A DNA stretch of 6,799 nucleotides from M55B174 sp034716235 (lineage in GTDB: Bacteria > Patescibacteriota > Minisyncoccia > CAIUEV01 > JAHKAQ01). Numbering within the stretch: position 1 is the stretch's first letter; every line of letters starts with the position of its first letter. The position numbers and the translations under genes were made by a program. The DNA lies in assembly GCA_034716235.1 (NCBI GenBank), contig JAYEHH010000003.1:1-6799 (forward strand), read 5' to 3'. Below are positions 5,738 through 6,799 of this stretch, one piece after another. The notes under the pieces were generated by a model. It had not been told where the DNA came from. It saw only the letters and a program-made list of their open reading frames with translations, and did not search any database.

Positions 5738-6062
5738 CTTTTCTAGATGCAAGTTCTTATTAATTGACCCTAGCAACCAATGGTTGCCGGTAAAAGAGGA
5801 GAGGCGAAAACAATTTTTACAAAGAGATATGGAGCAATGTTTACGCTCCCTGGAATGTCTCAAATTAGAACTAGTTGCCTCTTTATATCACCGTAAGCTC
5901 GGAATTGCCGCTTCTCGTCGCTCTATCTCCCTCTCATCCAACTAATGAAAGCTGGGTAGGTAATAGCGATAGACGCTTCTCTGGGCCTAACGGGTCTAAA
6001 ATAAGGCTTCCCAAACCCTCTGTTAGTTGCAAAGCAACGTTATAAACAGGGGGTTTTTATTT
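5738..6062 (+). ncRNA. Candidate structured noncoding RNA (or very small gene) ending in a terminator
   Basis: No gene of normal size fits here, yet the stretch ends in a strong plus-strand terminator, so something is transcribed. Visible pairing includes GCAACC/GGTTGC (5773-5778 with 5782-5787) and a layered arm: AGAGGC/GCCTCT (5800-5805 with 5877-5882), GAGATAT/ATGTCTC (5824-5830 with 5855-5861, one G-U), and GGAGC/GCTCC (5831-5835 with 5845-5849). GACCC (5766-5770) can also pair with GGGTC (5992-5996). CAACTAA (5939-5945) is complementary to TTAGTTG (6023-6029) inside the terminator, which would allow a competing fold. The heptamer GCTTCTC occurs at 5910-5916 and again at 5975-5981. The 5' end is uncertain. 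I could not match it to RNase P RNA, tmRNA, 6S or SRP RNA. The alternative is a short protein: one frame is open from 5733 to the stop at 5943-5945, but it has no ribosome site. Confidence 0.4.
6013..6060 (+). terminator. Rho-independent terminator, plus strand
   Basis: A 12-bp stem (6013-6024 with 6045-6056, all paired in RNA, with one G-U at 6019/6050) carries an inner hairpin GTTGC-AAA-GCAAC (6026-6038). It is followed by TTTTTATTTT. The T-run is on the plus strand only. It isolates the downstream lipoprotein promoter from upstream transcription and marks the 3' end of the candidate RNA. Confidence 0.85.
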
Positions 6063-6076
6063 TAATATGCGAATCC

Positions 6077-6105
6077 TTGACTTTTTAAGTGAAATGTGCT
6101 ATTAT
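6077..6105 (+). promoter_or_regulatory. Near-consensus sigma70-type promoter of the glycine-zipper lipoprotein gene
   Basis: A -35 TTGACT (6077-6082), a spacer of exactly 17 nt and a -10 TATTAT (6100-6105) match the consensus at 5 of 6 bases each. This is the best promoter in the window. Transcription would start near 6112, giving a leader of about 124 nt. It lies just after the upstream terminator. Confidence 0.75.
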
Positions 6106-6138
6106 TTTAAGTTGAGTGGAGGATCTTTAAAAATTGAA

Positions 6139-6207
6139 TTAATTTCTATTTGTTAACCTATGGGCTAATTTTACTTTTTGGCCTATGAGTTGGCAAATAG
6201 AAATTAA
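6139..6207 (+). promoter_or_regulatory. Long hairpin in the lipoprotein mRNA leader
   Basis: Positions 6139-6152 pair perfectly with 6194-6207 (14 bp). The stem continues inward to 6168/6178, with a single C-A mismatch (6158/6188) and a 9-nt loop (6169-6177). Of 30 stem positions, 24 are Watson-Crick and 5 are G-U. Every G-U pair is a pair only in the plus-strand RNA and would be an A-C mismatch in the opposite transcript, so the structure fits an RNA of this strand rather than a DNA site. It starts about 27 nt after the expected transcription start and ends 16 nt before the Shine-Dalgarno site. Roles such as message stabilisation, RNase processing or a protein-binding site are possible but inferred. 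Confidence 0.75.
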
Positions 6208-6223
6208 AGGAAAAAAATTTAAC

Positions 6224-6231
6224 AGGAGGAG
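6224..6231 (+). promoter_or_regulatory. Strong Shine-Dalgarno site that fixes the start at 6236
   Basis: AGGAGGAG lies 4-6 nt before ATG 6236, the optimal distance. It decides against the in-frame ATG at 6183-6187, which lies inside the leader hairpin and would add 17 charged residues before the signal peptide. It is the only textbook ribosome site in the window. Confidence 0.9.
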
Positions 6232-6235
6232 AAAA

Positions 6236-6670
6236 ATGAAAAAGATGATAAGGTTGTTTTTGGTTGGATTAGTGGTAATGGTTATGGTAGCAGGTTGTGC
6301 TTACAGTCCGCAAAATCGTAGGCTTCAGCAGGGAGCCGGAATTGGCGCCGTAGCAGGCGGAGTAGCCGGTAGGTTGTTGGGCCACGATCAAGCTGGTATG
6401 TGGTTAGGAGCTACAATCGGCACAGCTTTGGGAGCCACAATCGGCACCATAATGGACAATGAAAGAGAGGCTATCATTGTAGCCTCTCAACAAAATCGTA
6501 GGGTTGTCGTTTATGACAATCAAGGGGGAGCCGTTGAGGCAATCCCTGGCCCTGTAAACCAGCGAACGAACTGCCGGAAAGTAACAACAAGGCAGTGGAA
6601 AGGAGGGCAGTTGCTTTCCGAAGAGATTAATGAAGTATGTACCGGTCGCAAAACCACCGATACATACTAA
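6236..6670 (+). CDS. Glycine-zipper lipoprotein (17-kDa surface antigen / SlyB-OsmB type)
   Basis: A 144-aa predicted lipoprotein. Residues 1-20 are a signal peptide (MKKMIRLF, hydrophobic core, lipobox VAGC) with Cys21 as the lipidated residue. The middle is a glycine-zipper domain with Gly at 33, 37, 41, 45, 49 and again at 54, 58, 62, 66, 70, an exact four-residue spacing in two helices separated by HDQAG. Such GxxxG hairpins pack in the membrane in the Rickettsia 17-kDa antigen, SlyB and OsmB families. The C-terminal part (75-144) has the family-like layout with Cys113 and Cys135, which could form a disulfide outside the cytoplasm. Relatives are linked to envelope integrity and stress, but no specific function is assignable here. 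Start chosen at ATG 6236 by the Shine-Dalgarno site and signal peptide. It is a single-gene unit with its own promoter, hairpin leader and terminator. Confidence 0.88.
   Translation: MKKMIRLFLVGLVVMVMVAGCAYSPQNRRLQQGAGIGAVAGGVAGRLLGHDQAGMWLGATIGTALGATIGTIMDNEREAIIVASQQNRRVVVYDNQGGAVEAIPGPVNQRTNCRKVTTRQWKGGQLLSEEINEVCTGRKTTDTY
6407..6447 (+). repeat. Internal 17-bp direct repeat within the glycine zipper
   Basis: The 17-bp segment GGAGCTACAATCGGCAC (6407-6423) recurs with one mismatch at 6431-6447, 24 bp apart, so the copies are in frame and encode GATIGT twice. This suggests the second zipper helix grew by a small in-frame duplication. Confidence 0.75.
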
Positions 6671-6673
6671 TCC

Positions 6674-6723
6674 AAAAGGCTTCCGTTCAAGTTAACAAAC
6701 TTGATTAAACGGAAGCCTTTTTT
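6674..6723 (+). terminator. Rho-independent terminator of the lipoprotein gene, possibly bidirectional
   Basis: A perfect 14-bp stem (6674-6687 with 6708-6721) is topped by a second perfect stem CAAGTT-AACA-AACTTG (6688-6703) with a 4-nt bulge at 6704-6707. The plus strand has a T-run at 6718-6723, four nt after the lipoprotein stop on the 5' side of the stem. The minus strand has four T residues in its own 3' arm, so it may also end a convergent gene. Confidence 0.92.
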
Positions 6724-6799
6724 AATACTTAATTAAAACTTGAGAATTGCTAGTTAGAGACCAGAATAGGCTTGGTGTGTATGTCACTTCCGCACCTGC
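6722..6799 (-). CDS. Possible C-terminal end of a convergent gene, cut by the window edge
   Basis: On the minus strand one frame is open from the right edge to TAA at 6724-6722, giving 25 residues that end in SNSQVLIKY. The alternation of polar and hydrophobic/aromatic residues (AEVTYTPSLFWSL) resembles beta strands. Both other minus frames hit stops quickly, and the frame ends right at the terminator hairpin, as expected for a convergent gene. The fragment is too short to identify and the frame could be open by chance. Confidence 0.35.
   Translation of the reverse strand, partial: AGAEVTYTPSLFWSLTSNSQVLIKY

Noticed and set aside
5766..5996. Known riboswitch or T-box leader
   Set aside because: A GGGTAGGTAATAGCG stretch (5954-5968) and CAACC near 5775 recall T-box and SAM-I motifs, but the required UGGN bulge and SAM-I core are absent, and the downstream gene is an unrelated lipoprotein behind its own promoter.
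5738..6062. RNase P RNA, tmRNA, 6S RNA or SRP RNA
   Set aside because: I could not find the conserved GAGGAAAGUC core of RNase P, a tRNA-like tmRNA end, or the SRP tetraloop region. The 6S fold could not be fitted by eye.
6185..6235. Upstream in-frame start for the plus-strand lipoprotein at 6185
   Set aside because: It would put 17 charged residues before the signal peptide, lies inside the leader hairpin and has no ribosome site, while ATG 6236 has AGGAGGAG at ideal distance.

Overview
This window looks like a low-GC bacterial chromosome segment. It carries a cell-envelope glycan cluster next to the ribosomal gene rplS, plus lipoprotein genes. No gene gives a firm taxonomic call. Several traits together suggest, without proving, a candidate-phylum bacterium such as Patescibacteria/CPR: AT-rich leaders without Shine-Dalgarno sites on all minus-strand genes, a tRNA without an encoded CCA end, a Pro/Ala/Lys-rich tail on L19, and short GC-rich palindromic and 7- to 9-nt tandem repeats in the spacers. 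The glycine-zipper lipoprotein on the right would fit a diderm equally well.

Minus strand, in transcription order (right to left). A 346-aa lipoprotein with a long acidic tract (5525-4485) is followed by a promoter at 4456-4483. Then come rplS for ribosomal protein L19 (4427-4068), tRNA-Leu(GAG) (4062-3977), a polytopic O-antigen ligase/polymerase-like protein (3963-2431), a GT4 glycosyltransferase (2406-1267), a spacer full of small repeats (1007-1266), a GT2 glycosyltransferase (1006-152) and the first 39 codons of an unidentified gene (117-1). The ligase and the two glycosyltransferases probably act together on a surface polysaccharide or glycolipid. The GT2 and GT4 enzymes would add sugars at the inner membrane face, and the Wzy/WaaL-like protein would polymerise or transfer the glycan outside. 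No flippase or length regulator is visible, so the cluster is only partly contained here.

The 710-bp spacer 5526-6235 separates divergent lipoprotein genes and is not empty. It holds promoter and operator-like sequences for the minus-strand lipoprotein, five tandem copies of a 7-mer, and a structured stretch of about 300 nt. That stretch ends in a strong plus-strand terminator (6013-6060), so it is a candidate noncoding RNA or a very small gene. After it come a near-consensus promoter (6077-6105) and a leader with a nearly perfect 30-position RNA hairpin (6139-6207).

Plus strand. The hairpin leader leads into a glycine-zipper lipoprotein gene (6236-6670), the only gene here with a textbook Shine-Dalgarno site. 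A strong terminator (6674-6723) closes this monocistronic unit. The same hairpin may also end a convergent minus-strand gene of which only about 25 C-terminal codons are visible (6799-6722).
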